A stretch of DNA of 47,336 bases from IMG/VR virus record IMGVR_UViG_3300035701_000060, positions 1-47,336 of that record. The stretch is one strand, 5' to 3'. This document shows, piece after piece, positions 14,415 to 22,600 of this stretch. How positions within the stretch are numbered: the first letter of the stretch is position 1; each line of letters begins with the position of its first letter. The position numbers and the translations under genes were made by a program. The stretch is from a virus. Below the pieces are notes generated by a model. The model was given only the letters and a program-made list of their open reading frames with translations, was not told where the DNA came from and did no database searches.

Positions 14415-15233
14415 ATGGATGAGTTGGATAAATGGGACACTAATACTTATATAAGAAATACTTATGAACCTGATATACAAAAAGTATTTAAAGATATTAT
14501 ATGTAGTAGCTATAATAATTGCAATAAGTGTAACAAGGACAAATGGCATTACACTTTAATAAAGGCTCATACATTAAAAAATAATAATGCTTGTATGGCT
14601 ATTAATTGTAATGAGTATGATAAAAATGGGGAGGTAATACAAAATATCGCTAATTTTTATAAGTCTTTTAAGAAGGTAGGTCTTAAAGGGGGAGAAAGAT
14701 TACACAAAATAGAAATAGAGGGGGGAAAGACGATGGAGGAACCAAAGTTAATTGGTACGGCATGTTATAGATGCCATCACTGTAAAAGTCATAAGGATAT
14801 ATTAGGTAAATATTGTGAGATATATAATATTGATATTATGAAAGAACAGGTTATGGAATGTAAATGTTGTATTACAGAGTTAGCAGATTATATATACAAG
14901 ATGGATGCTATATATAATAGGACACAAGAAATATTCAAGCATAAATATGGGGAGTATTATGATAAAAACAATCTAAAAGAGGATGAAATAATAGAGTTTG
15001 AAATGATGCTAACATATTTAACATGGAGGAAAGAGAATGTTAAATATATTAGCACTGCTAGCTCGGTAGGTTGGGTGGAAGCTTATTTCGAGGATGTTCA
15101 CAGGGGAAGTTTTGGTGGAGCTAGTGATAGTGAGGCTAAAAAGAGTAAACCTAAAACAAAAAAGGTACAAATGGTTAACCAAAGAGAATGGGCCCAATGG
15201 CGGAAGGATTACAATATCAAGCTGAAGACATGA
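14415..15233 (+). CDS. Cys-rich protein with two putative zinc clusters
   Basis: 272 aa. The first Cys set is CSSYNNCNKCNK (residues 30-41); the second is CYRCHHCKSHKDILGKYC and CKCC (residues 117-151). The C-terminus is basic (KKSKPKTKKVQ) and carries QREWAQWRKDYN. An internal ATG at 14733 after GGGGGAAAG could give a shorter second product that starts just before the second cluster. The GGAGG before ATG 14415 is strong. Zinc binding is inferred; function is unknown. Confidence 0.65.
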   Translation: MDELDKWDTNTYIRNTYEPDIQKVFKDIICSSYNNCNKCNKDKWHYTLIKAHTLKNNNACMAINCNEYDKNGEVIQNIANFYKSFKKVGLKGGERLHKIEIEGGKTMEEPKLIGTACYRCHHCKSHKDILGKYCEIYNIDIMKEQVMECKCCITELADYIYKMDAIYNRTQEIFKHKYGEYYDKNNLKEDEIIEFEMMLTYLTWRKENVKYISTASSVGWVEAYFEDVHRGSFGGASDSEAKKSKPKTKKVQMVNQREWAQWRKDYNIKLKT

Positions 15234-15234
15234 T

Positions 15235-15279
15235 GTGGAGAATTTTATCCTTTACAAACAGAAAGTATTGTGGTATAAT
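15235..15279 (+). promoter_or_regulatory. Promoter with early upstream box
   Basis: GTGGAGAATTTTATCC, TTTACA (15251-15256), 17 bases, TATAAT (15274-15279) preceded by TGTGG. Drives the acidic-tailed protein gene at 15342. Confidence 0.88.
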
Positions 15280-15341
15280 AACATTAACAAATACAAATCA
15301 GGGACGGGGAACCCTTACAAAACCAGAATGGAGATTATAAA

Positions 15342-15713
15342 ATGGCTAAAGTAATTAAGGAAACAGTAGAAGAAAAGAAATTGACTTTGAAACAAATCAT
15401 TGGAAATCAGGTAGTGGATGCTAAAAAGTTAAGGACCATGATTCGTAAAAATGGAACCATGAAATCGGCAATAGTAATAAGTGAGAAAAAAGGATTTGGA
15501 CCAAAAAGCAGATATGAATTTGTAGAAGGTTCTAAGGAAATTGAGGAAATTGAAAAAATGATTGCTCTTTGTATTATCGACCAGGATGCTCCAATAGCTG
15601 AAAAAGTTTCTAAAAAGGTTAAAAAAGTTTCTAAAAAAGCAAAAGTAATTGAGGAAGTTGACGAAGATGAAGACCTAGACGAAGATGAGGATGACGAAGA
15701 AGATGATGAATAA
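15342..15713 (+). CDS. Acidic-tailed protein, possible DNA-binding
   Basis: 123 aa. Residues 1-85 form a compact basic domain (LTLKQIIGNQVVDAKKLRTM and GFGPKSRYEFVEG). Then comes a Lys-rich linker KVSKKVKKVSKKAK and a tail of almost pure Asp and Glu. It has its own promoter and terminator, so it is a single-gene unit and may be made in quantity. Such charge-split tails are usual in phage SSBs and histone-like proteins, but the family is not recognised. Confidence 0.65.
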   Translation: MAKVIKETVEEKKLTLKQIIGNQVVDAKKLRTMIRKNGTMKSAIVISEKKGFGPKSRYEFVEGSKEIEEIEKMIALCIIDQDAPIAEKVSKKVKKVSKKAKVIEEVDEDEDLDEDEDDEEDDE

Positions 15714-15744
15714 TTTTATGGCCCCCCGTAAAATTAATGCATAT

Positions 15745-15776
15745 AAAAAGACTTGGCTCACGCTAGGTCTTTTATT
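15745..15776 (+). terminator. Intrinsic terminator
   Basis: AAAAGAC...GTCTTTT stem of at least 7 bp (AAAAAGACTTGGCTCA / CGCTAGGTCTTTTATTTT) with a T-rich tail. It ends the 15342 gene. Confidence 0.75.
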
Positions 15777-15857
15777 TTGCAGTCTTTTTGGTTTGGGGGC
15801 CTATCCCCAAAGGTTGGCTTGTTGATATACCTGTCATACAAGTGCGTGGCAAAATAT

Positions 15858-15909
15858 TTGAGAAACTTTTCAATTACCCATTTACAAATCAACAATCCTG
15901 TGGTATAAT
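15858..15909 (+). promoter_or_regulatory. Promoter for 15941 unit
   Basis: TTTACA (15881-15886), 17 bases, TATAAT (15904-15909), with the same CTGTGGTATAATA context as the promoter at 15274. The upstream part (GAGAAACTTTTCAATTACCCA) is a weaker form of the shared box. Confidence 0.85.
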
Positions 15910-15940
15910 AAAGCATAAACTTAAAAAGGAGGCGAAGGAA

Positions 15941-16234
15941 ATGGAAAAGAAACCAGAGACTGGAATGGGAGCAACAATAGCACATTATTCGGACAGAGAG
16001 GCATATACAATCATAGAGGTAAGTCCATTGGGTAAAGTAATAAAAATTCAAAAAGACAAAGCAACTCGCACAGATAGTAATGGAATGAGTGATTGTCAAT
16101 ATTATGATTATACAAGAGACCCAAACGGAATAACAGATGTAGCAAAGTTAAGGAAAAACGGTTTATGGAAAACAATGGATGATTTAAGAGTATTAATAGA
16201 TTGCAGAAACGAATATTTTGATTATAGCTTTTAA
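15941..16234 (+). CDS. Hypothetical protein
   Basis: 97 aa starting MEKKPETGMGATIAHYSDRE. ITDVAKLRKNGLWK and an acidic, aromatic C-terminus can be seen; DKATRTDSNGMSDCQYYDY suggests a small beta domain. AAAGGAGGCG precedes ATG 15941; the frame is open further upstream, but that part covers the promoter. Function unknown. Confidence 0.65.
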   Translation: MEKKPETGMGATIAHYSDREAYTIIEVSPLGKVIKIQKDKATRTDSNGMSDCQYYDYTRDPNGITDVAKLRKNGLWKTMDDLRVLIDCRNEYFDYSF

Positions 16235-16254
16235 ACTGAGAGGGAGGTTTTAGT

Positions 16255-16692
16255 ATGAGGTTATGGCATTATAAGTTATTGCCTTATTTACCAGGCAAGC
16301 AATTAATGGGTCAATGGAGAGAATGTTTAGCATTACTAGGAAATGGCTGGGGACGCAAACACAGCACTGTGGATTATATATTTAAGTATGAAAAGACACA
16401 CTTGCTAGCTTATACAATGCTTGTGGTTAATGAGGCAATAGGAAGAAATTATCATTGTAATATGGCTTTGATTGTTAAGCAACTAGCAAAAAATCATACA
16501 GATGAGGAGATTCAAAACATTGATTACTTTGGCCAACAACTAGCTAATAGGGTTGCTAAGGATAAAGAGGTTTTATACCTTGAACATGACGAAAAATATT
16601 TAATGGATTGTTTACTTAATTTGGTAGGTAAAGGAACAACTCCTTATCAGTATGAAAATTGGCAAGAAATATTTAAAAAAGAAAATTCTTAA
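16255..16692 (+). CDS. Endonuclease V-like pyrimidine-dimer glycosylase family protein
   Basis: 145 aa. The N-terminus MRLWHYKLLPYLPGKQLMGQ, then WREC with R22-E23, NGWGRKHSTVDYIF, and a Tyr/Trp-rich C-terminus (TPYQYENWQEIF) resemble the family of small proteins related to T4 endonuclease V. In T4 the Thr next to Met and E23 catalyse glycosylase/AP-lyase action at UV dimers. Here Arg replaces Thr, so catalysis through the N-terminal amine is uncertain. It would repair phage DNA. ATG 16255 follows GGGAGG. Confidence 0.65.
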   Translation: MRLWHYKLLPYLPGKQLMGQWRECLALLGNGWGRKHSTVDYIFKYEKTHLLAYTMLVVNEAIGRNYHCNMALIVKQLAKNHTDEEIQNIDYFGQQLANRVAKDKEVLYLEHDEKYLMDCLLNLVGKGTTPYQYENWQEIFKKENS

Positions 16693-16727
16693 AGGCTATT
16701 TACAAGTTGAAAATTTTATGATATATT
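16681..16727 (+). promoter_or_regulatory. Promoter ahead of the late (terminase) genes
   Basis: GAAAATTCTTAAAGGCTA, then TTTACA (16699-16704), 17 bases and TATATT (16722-16727). It is the last clear promoter before the long late operon. Confidence 0.75.
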
Positions 16728-16779
16728 TATATTGTACTTCATCTTTTTTTGCCAAAAGCTAAGGGGATGGAGTTAATTT

Positions 16780-16818
16780 ATGGGTAAGACTTTTGCAGAC
16801 GAGGAGGTGACTTTTTAA
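16780..16818 (+). CDS. Possible 12-aa leader peptide
   Basis: ATG GGT AAG ... reads MGKTFADEEVTF and stops directly before the TTG of the small terminase. Its end shares 17 bases (16803-16819) with 35171-35187, the end of the gp25-like gene. Translation could couple to terminase; or it is just the ribosome binding region carrying a remnant of a gene end. Confidence 0.3.
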   Translation: MGKTFADEEVTF

Positions 16819-17310
16819 TTGAGCGCTGTTATGGCAAAATATAATATGGCTAAAATTAAGGCCGAATATGTGACCTCCCCTGTCCATATTGGTGGCAAAG
16901 ACTTAGCAGTGAAATGGAACATTCCATATGTTGTTCTCAAGCGACATGCTAAAAAAGAACGTTGGGTAGACTTACGCCAGCAAACGCAGGCAAGATTAGA
17001 GCGGCGCTTGCTTAAACGGGTTGAAACCCGTATGATTCATAAGGCATCTGAAATTAATGATAGTCATTTCCGAGTTTGGCAAAAGTTTTTTGAAAGAGTG
17101 GAAGATTCTTTTGATAATACCGAGGAAATGAAAAACATATTGGGGAAAACAAATTGGAAATCATTAAAAGCAATGAGTGAAATTATGGAACGCTTACAAC
17201 GCGGTCAACGACTAGCTCGTAACATGGATAAAACTAGCGGAGAGAAAGAGGATGGCAATCTTAGCAAACTTGTGGAAATATTAGGTGGCGAGGTGGTTAA
17301 GGATGATTGA
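16819..17310 (+). CDS. terS: Terminase small subunit
   Basis: 163 aa. An N-terminal HTH (KDLAVKWNIPYVVLKRHAKK near 27-46), then basic helices and a long central helix fit the DNA-recognition subunit of the packaging motor. It lies directly ahead of the large subunit and overlaps it by eight bases. TTG 16819 has AGGAGGTGA eight bases upstream; an ATG at 16831 is too far from that site. It would bind the packaging start site, which is likely in or near this gene. Confidence 0.82.
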   Translation: MSAVMAKYNMAKIKAEYVTSPVHIGGKDLAVKWNIPYVVLKRHAKKERWVDLRQQTQARLERRLLKRVETRMIHKASEINDSHFRVWQKFFERVEDSFDNTEEMKNILGKTNWKSLKAMSEIMERLQRGQRLARNMDKTSGEKEDGNLSKLVEILGGEVVKDD

Positions 17311-18529
17311 GTGGCAACCATTCGGACAAAAAAGTGTTGACTTCTTACAAAATCCTGTTCATCTCGATGCTAGAATTAATATATTAGAAGGTTCAGTTAG
17401 GAGTTCAAAAACAGTGACTTTAATTCCTAAGTTCCTTTGTTATTTAAAAGATGGTCCCCCAGGACTTATCGTTATTACTGGAGTTTCTAAGGACACCATA
17501 TTTGATAATGTCCTTAACGATTTATTTGATACTGTGGGAAAAAGCCATTATATGTATAATCAAAGTTCTGGCATTATAACTATGTATGATAGACAAATCA
17601 AGGTAATTGGTGCTAAGGATGAAGGTTCTGAGAAATATATAAGAGGTAAGACAATTGCTGGCGCCTTTTGTGACGAAGTTTCATTAATGCCCGAACGCTT
17701 TTTTAAACAACTTCTTAACCGTATGTCTGTTAAAGGAGCTAAATTATATGCCACAACAAATCCTGATACGCCGCTTCATTATTTATATACTGAATTTATT
17801 ACTAATGAAACTAAACTCAAGTCTGGTATGGTAAAAGATATACATTTTACATTAGATGATAATCCTAATTTGGATGAAGAATATATAGAATTTATCAAAA
17901 ATGCTTATACAGGATTATGGTATAAGCGAATGATATTAGGAATGTGGGTAGTTGCTGAAGGTGCTATATATGACATGGTCGACGATGACCTTAATTATTA
18001 TGACCAAATGCCAGACGGCCTAAAAGCTCGCTGTAATAGAACAATTGCTATTGACTATGGAACTACAAACCCAATGGTCTTTGGTGACTTTTACGACGAC
18101 GGTACGACCTTATGGCTAGATGATTTATATTATTATAATAGTAAAATAGAAGGTAAACAAAAAACAGATAGTCAATATGCTGATGACCTAGAAAAATTTA
18201 TAGCTGCAGAATATCCCAATTTTATTATTGTGGACCCTTCAGCGGCCTCATTTAAAGCAGAGTTACAACAACGAGGTTATAGAGTTAAGGATGCTGATAA
18301 TGAGGTAAATGATGGACTTAGAATGACAGCTACAATGTTAGGTCGTAGATTATTAAAAATTAATAAAAGTAAATGCAAAAAATTTAAAGAAGAGCAACAA
18401 GGGTATGTTTGGGACGAAAAAGCGGCTAAAAAAGGTGAAGAAAAGCCGTTAAAAGAGAATGACCATGTTATGGACATGGTAAGATATCAGGTTAAAACAC
18501 TGATTCATCCATCAAGACTAATAGCATAA
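17303..18529 (+). CDS. terL: Terminase large subunit (PBSX type)
   Basis: 408 aa. The ATPase has GSVRSSKT (Walker A variant) at about residue 30 and GAFCDEVSLM (Walker B with catalytic Glu); TNPDTP is the coupling motif. The nuclease part has AIDYGTTNP, IIVDPSA and DHVMDMVRY acidic residues. It cuts and pumps phage DNA into the prohead. ATG 17303 lies within the end of terS. PBSX-type large subunits are usually linked to headful packaging, which would suit a circularly permuted genome. Confidence 0.93.
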   Translation: MIEWQPFGQKSVDFLQNPVHLDARINILEGSVRSSKTVTLIPKFLCYLKDGPPGLIVITGVSKDTIFDNVLNDLFDTVGKSHYMYNQSSGIITMYDRQIKVIGAKDEGSEKYIRGKTIAGAFCDEVSLMPERFFKQLLNRMSVKGAKLYATTNPDTPLHYLYTEFITNETKLKSGMVKDIHFTLDDNPNLDEEYIEFIKNAYTGLWYKRMILGMWVVAEGAIYDMVDDDLNYYDQMPDGLKARCNRTIAIDYGTTNPMVFGDFYDDGTTLWLDDLYYYNSKIEGKQKTDSQYADDLEKFIAAEYPNFIIVDPSAASFKAELQQRGYRVKDADNEVNDGLRMTATMLGRRLLKINKSKCKKFKEEQQGYVWDEKAAKKGEEKPLKENDHVMDMVRYQVKTLIHPSRLIA

Positions 18530-18545
18530 GAATGGAGGTGAAAAT

Positions 18546-20006
18546 ATGGCAATAAAAACGATGAAAGCTGAGGATTTTATTCAAAAAACTACCGATAGTT
18601 TCACCAATGTATTAGCAAGACTTGGTGCTAACACTCCTAACTTGATGGAAGGAACACAATACCCACTTACTCGACTTACACAAAACTATCAACTTATGAA
18701 TAGTCTTTATCGGTCACATTGGATAGCAAGACGTATTATTGATGTTATCCCTGAAGATATGTGTAAGAATTGGTTTAAAATAACCTCTCAGCTTCCTCCT
18801 GACCAGCTAGAACGTTTTGATAAGTTACAACGTATTGCTCAGGTTAAGAAAAAAATATTACTTGGATTAAAATGGGGCAGACTTTATGGTGGAGCAGGCG
18901 GTATTATAATGATTCAAGGTCATGAGAATATGCTAGACCAACCTTTAAATTTTGATGAGATTTATCCCGATAGTTTTAAAGGTTTATTAATTGTGGACAG
19001 ATGGTCTGGCCTTTATCCAATGCTTGAACTTGTGGAAGATATTAATGACCCCGAATTTGGACTTCCTGATATGTATCAAGTAACATCTCAAGCAATAGGT
19101 GGAACTATTAAAATACACCATTCTAGATTGCTTCGTTTTATCGGTAGAGAATTGCCTTATTGGGAAGAACAAGCAGAAATACATTGGGGAGCATCAGAAA
19201 TTGAACACATTTATGATGAATTAAAGAAAAGAGATAATACTAGTTGGAATATTGCTAACCTTACATTTTTAGCCAATTTAAGAGTTCTTAAAATGGAAGG
19301 CATGGGGCAAATGCTAGCTACGGGTAATGATAAGGTTCAAACGCAATTATATGAAACTATGCAAGCTCAAAATTGGTTAATGTCTAATATGGGAATGTAT
19401 ATATTAGGTGAGAAGGATGATTTTGCTACACATCAATATTCATTTGCTGGTTTATCAGATATATATGAGAACTTTATGATGGATTTAGCTGGAGCTGCTG
19501 AGATACCAGTAACAAGATTATTTGGTCGTTCACCTGCTGGACTTAATGCTACAGGAGAAAGTGATTTACAAAGTTATTACGAAACTATTCAACAAAAACA
19601 AGCGGCTTCTTTAGGTCCTGTTATTGATAAACTCCTTCCTATTATGTGTATGAGTGAGTTTGGTATGATACCAGACGATTTAGATTATAAATTTAATCCA
19701 GTTGCTACACCTAGTGATAAAGACAAAGTAGAACTTGGAAGTAAATATACGACAGCTATTGTGGATACTTTTCAATCTGGACTTATTAGTCAACAAACCT
19801 CGCTTAAAGAATTACGAGAAATGTCTGAAGTTACAGGTATGTGGTCTAATATTACTGATGAAGATATTGCTAATGCTGATATTACAACAGGTCAAGCGGG
19901 AGAAGATTCACAAGCATTACTTGACCAAATGAGTAGTGAAGTTGGATTAAATAATAATATTATAGAAGGGGGCGATATTAGTGAATCTACACCAAGCGTT
20001 AACTAA
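18546..20006 (+). CDS. Portal protein (DUF1073-like)
   Basis: 486 aa. The N-terminal run MNSLYRSHWIARRIIDVIPE, then LGLKWGRLYGGAGGI, the central HHSRLLRFIGRELPYW and TRLFGRSPAGLNATGESDLQ followed by a YYETIQQKQ helix are typical of DUF1073 portals. Twelve copies would form the channel through which DNA enters and leaves. GGAGGTG precedes ATG 18546. It follows the terminase by 16 bases and overlaps the next gene by 26. Confidence 0.9.
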   Translation: MAIKTMKAEDFIQKTTDSFTNVLARLGANTPNLMEGTQYPLTRLTQNYQLMNSLYRSHWIARRIIDVIPEDMCKNWFKITSQLPPDQLERFDKLQRIAQVKKKILLGLKWGRLYGGAGGIIMIQGHENMLDQPLNFDEIYPDSFKGLLIVDRWSGLYPMLELVEDINDPEFGLPDMYQVTSQAIGGTIKIHHSRLLRFIGRELPYWEEQAEIHWGASEIEHIYDELKKRDNTSWNIANLTFLANLRVLKMEGMGQMLATGNDKVQTQLYETMQAQNWLMSNMGMYILGEKDDFATHQYSFAGLSDIYENFMMDLAGAAEIPVTRLFGRSPAGLNATGESDLQSYYETIQQKQAASLGPVIDKLLPIMCMSEFGMIPDDLDYKFNPVATPSDKDKVELGSKYTTAIVDTFQSGLISQQTSLKELREMSEVTGMWSNITDEDIANADITTGQAGEDSQALLDQMSSEVGLNNNIIEGGDISESTPSVN

Positions 20007-20790
20007 GGAACTTAGAAATTTAGAGTTAAGTAGCGAAATAGCTTCGTTAGAAAAAATGAGAGATGCAGATGGTGACCATTGGATAACCACTGAGAATGGC
20101 AAACATGTGTTACTGGGCGAAGGTGGAGTAATTAAAGGCGGCTCAGTTCCAAAGTCAGCTCAAGGGGAAAGTATTAAAGAGTTTGGCAAAAGTGGAGCAT
20201 CTGGTAGTAAAAGTGATAAGCCAAGTGCAGAATCTATAGAGAAATTTAGTCAAACTCGCCATGTTTCTGCTAAAGAGAAATTACTTACAGCTAAAGAAAT
20301 GTATGAAAGAGGCAATTTAACCCAGAGTGAATACAAAAATATATTAATAGACGCGATAAAATTAAAAGAGTTGCCTAAAGTTTCAGAATTTATAGGGCGA
20401 ACTCCAGAAGAAAGAGTTGCAAAAGGTGAAGAACGAAGAAAATATGAAGAAGGTAAAGCAAAATATGATAAACCTAAACCAAAGTCAGAGAATGAACCTT
20501 TTGCTCATAAAAACAATTTATCATATAAAGAATTAACTGGTATGAATCAAGGAGAACCTAAAGTAGAATCTAAAACTCCAAATTGGAGAAATAATCTAAG
20601 TCCCGATTCTCAAAAAATGATAAACCGAGGCGAAAGAACTGGGAATATGGGTATGATAACTGAAGAATTAACTTATGCTTTAGAAGAAGGGGATATAAGT
20701 GAGGAAGAATATGATGCTGCTTTAAAAGAATATAAAGAATATGAAGAATCTAATCATGATAGCATGCCAGTATCTTTTAGAATAGGGTGA
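19981..20790 (+). CDS. Minor head protein of unknown role, between portal and MuF-like gene
   Basis: 269 aa, highly charged. DGDHWITTENGKHVLLGEGG near residues 30-49 is a motif often seen at the ends of phage minor head proteins and polymorphic toxins; the rest is Lys/Glu-rich and probably mostly helical or unstructured. Codons 120-129 (NILIDAIKLK) carry the 29-nt block found also in the noncoding region at 13997. GTG 19981 follows GGGGGCG and overlaps the portal gene. A virion or internal head protein is likely by position. Confidence 0.6.
   Translation: MNLHQALTKELRNLELSSEIASLEKMRDADGDHWITTENGKHVLLGEGGVIKGGSVPKSAQGESIKEFGKSGASGSKSDKPSAESIEKFSQTRHVSAKEKLLTAKEMYERGNLTQSEYKNILIDAIKLKELPKVSEFIGRTPEERVAKGEERRKYEEGKAKYDKPKPKSENEPFAHKNNLSYKELTGMNQGEPKVESKTPNWRNNLSPDSQKMINRGERTGNMGMITEELTYALEEGDISEEEYDAALKEYKEYEESNHDSMPVSFRIG
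20339..20367 (+). repeat. 29-nt block shared with the noncoding region
   Basis: Identical and in the same direction as 13997-14025. Here it codes for part of NILIDAIKLK in the gene at 19981. Confidence 0.9.
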
Positions 20791-20795
20791 GACTA

Positions 20796-21623
20796 ATGGA
20801 TAAAAATCAGTGGAGCCATAAAAATAAAAATGAACAGCAGTATAAGAAAGCACTAGAAGCTGTCATGAAGAAAATTGGCGAAGCAATAAAGCCGCTGAGT
20901 GACCCGTTTAAGATAGTTTCAACTGTTAAAAATATAATTAAAAACTCTCACTTCCTAAGATACGCAGAATCAGTAGCTAAAACAATGGTCACTGGTTTAT
21001 TTGTGGATAATAAGAGAAATTGGAAAGCAGCTGCTAGAGAAAGCATGCAAGGTAGGAAAATATTTAATGCTTTAAAGGATGAACTAAGTAAACCTGTTAT
21101 GGGAACCTTTGCTCATGAAATAGCTCGTAATGCTGAAGTTATAAAGACTTTGCCTTTAGATGTAGCTAGTAAAGTTACAGACTATATTGCAGAGCAGACT
21201 ATTAAAGGTAAAAGAAGTAGCGAAATAGCCAAGGAAATACAAACTATGTTTCCTCAAGCAAGTAAAGCCAAAGCTACTTTAATAGCAAGAACTGAAGTTA
21301 GTAAAACTACCACAGCACTTACTCAAGCAAGAGCTCAATCTGTGGGGTTAAATTGGTATGTATGGGGCACCTCAGACGATGCCAGGGTTAGACCCGCCCA
21401 TGACTTGATGGATGAAGTTCTTATAAAATGGACCGAATCTCCTGCTCCTGAAGCATTAAATGGACAAAAATCTGAAGGACATTATCATGCCGGGGCAATA
21501 TATAATTGCCGTTGCTTTGCTAAACCTTTAGTGACTATCGATGACGTTCGGTGGCCGCATAAAGTTTATTATAATGGAGCAATAAACACAATAACTCGGG
21601 CAAAATTTGAAGAGATTATGTAA
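20796..21623 (+). CDS. Head morphogenesis protein (SPP1 gp7/MuF family)
   Basis: 275 aa. The C-terminal domain has LIARTEVSKTTTALTQAR, GTSDDARVRPAHDLMDE, HYHAGAIYNCRCFAKP: the conserved R-T-E, D-x-R-x-x-H and NCRC elements of the MuF domain. In SPP1 the relative gp7 binds the portal and travels with the virion. ATG 20796 is preferred, five bases after GGGTGA; a GTG at 20787 is inside that site. The N-terminal 140 residues are helical and specific to this phage. Confidence 0.9.
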   Translation: MDKNQWSHKNKNEQQYKKALEAVMKKIGEAIKPLSDPFKIVSTVKNIIKNSHFLRYAESVAKTMVTGLFVDNKRNWKAAARESMQGRKIFNALKDELSKPVMGTFAHEIARNAEVIKTLPLDVASKVTDYIAEQTIKGKRSSEIAKEIQTMFPQASKAKATLIARTEVSKTTTALTQARAQSVGLNWYVWGTSDDARVRPAHDLMDEVLIKWTESPAPEALNGQKSEGHYHAGAIYNCRCFAKPLVTIDDVRWPHKVYYNGAINTITRAKFEEIM

Positions 21624-21638
21624 AGGAGGTGAAACCTG

Positions 21639-21863
21639 GTGACAGTTAGAGAATTAAAACAAAAACTCAGTACTTATAATGAGGATAAAGAAGTAAAAGT
21701 AATGCTTGATATTTCTACTCCTATTCAAGACGTTTATGTTGAGAATGATGTTGTAGTTATTGATAGTGTAAATGAAGTTGGCCCCGAAATATCTCCAGCT
21801 ATAGTTGAAGATGATGAATCTGAGATAATTAATAGTGAAGGGGCAGGAACCACCGAGGGTTAA
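21639..21863 (+). CDS. Small acidic protein in the head operon
   Basis: 74 aa. TVRELKQKLSTYNEDKEVKV is followed by short strands and a long acidic C-terminus (VEDDESEIINSE). The first part resembles small phage proteins with the pattern LKxxLxxYxxDxxV, of unknown role. GTG 21639 has AAAGGAGGTG upstream. Located between morphogenesis and decoration-like genes. Confidence 0.6.
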   Translation: MTVRELKQKLSTYNEDKEVKVMLDISTPIQDVYVENDVVVIDSVNEVGPEISPAIVEDDESEIINSEGAGTTEG

Positions 21864-21888
21864 AACTTATATTAAAGGAGGTAACAAA

Positions 21889-22587
21889 ATGGCAATAATT
21901 AATGAAAATGAACAAATTATCGTAGATGGAAAAGCAGTATCTGATAAAGAACCTATGCCAGTAGAACTAATTACAATCACAGCTGAAAATCCTTTATCTG
22001 TGCAAGTAGTTAATGAAGCAGCATTACCAGTAACATTAGGCGAAGTTACACTTGATGTAATTGTTAGTAATGAAGCAGCAATAGCAGTGACTTTAGGGGA
22101 AGAAACTCCTAATGTAACTATCGCTAATGAAACTGCAATTGATGTTAATATCGCTAATGAAGCAGCTCTTGCTGTAACATTAGGTGAGGAAGTTGTGGAC
22201 GTTAATATTACTAACGAAACAGCAATTGACGTTAATGATATTACAGTTATTAAAGGCGCTCCCGCTGAACTATTTGGAGGAGCTATATCAGCAAGTGTAT
22301 TAGAAGCAGCTGCTACTGTTATTAATATTACTGCTGCAATTGCTGGTGCTTTAGAAGTAGTAGTAAATAGTGGTGCAGGTACTTGGGTAATTGCTTTATA
22401 TGGCCATAATGCTGCCACTGGGGTCTTCACACCTTGTGTAAATGAGCTTGGTGTTGCTATTGAGATTGCAATTGCTGGTAGTGCTATAGTAAATGTACAA
22501 AACTTGAGAAGCAAGTATATTAAATTTGTTCCTACACTTACTGGAGAGAGCAATATTACTTGTAATTTTACACCTTGCATTAAATAA
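21889..22587 (+). CDS. Repeat-containing virion protein (decoration or head fibre candidate)
   Basis: 232 aa. Residues about 44-118 are imperfect tandem units of the form NEAA-x-x-VTLGEE-x-x-x-V-x-I, about 18-31 residues each, with an alternating hydrophobic pattern that suggests stacked strands. The C-terminal 110 residues are a Gly/Ala/Val-rich beta domain (WVIALYGHNAATGVFTPC). AAAGGAGG precedes ATG 21889. A surface or fibre protein of the capsid is likely, by position; no family is recognised. Confidence 0.6.
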   Translation: MAIINENEQIIVDGKAVSDKEPMPVELITITAENPLSVQVVNEAALPVTLGEVTLDVIVSNEAAIAVTLGEETPNVTIANETAIDVNIANEAALAVTLGEEVVDVNITNETAIDVNDITVIKGAPAELFGGAISASVLEAAATVINITAAIAGALEVVVNSGAGTWVIALYGHNAATGVFTPCVNELGVAIEIAIAGSAIVNVQNLRSKYIKFVPTLTGESNITCNFTPCIK

Positions 22588-22600
22588 GGAGTGATTCAAA

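Noticed and set aside
18546-20006. Anti-CBASS (Acb1) nuclease fused to the portal
   Set aside because: DUF1073 portals sometimes carry that label, but this protein is 486 aa and I see only portal sequence, without the HxT/HxS pairs of a 2H phosphoesterase.
13997-20367. Diversity-generating retroelement or CRISPR-like spacer as explanation of the 29-nt block
   Set aside because: No reverse transcriptase, no A-specific mismatches between copies, no repeat array and no cas genes.
21867-22580. Long minus-strand open frame (237 codons) opposite the repeat protein
   Set aside because: It lies fully opposite a gene with a strong site and in a low-complexity repeat that keeps several frames open; no ribosome binding site and against the late transcription direction.
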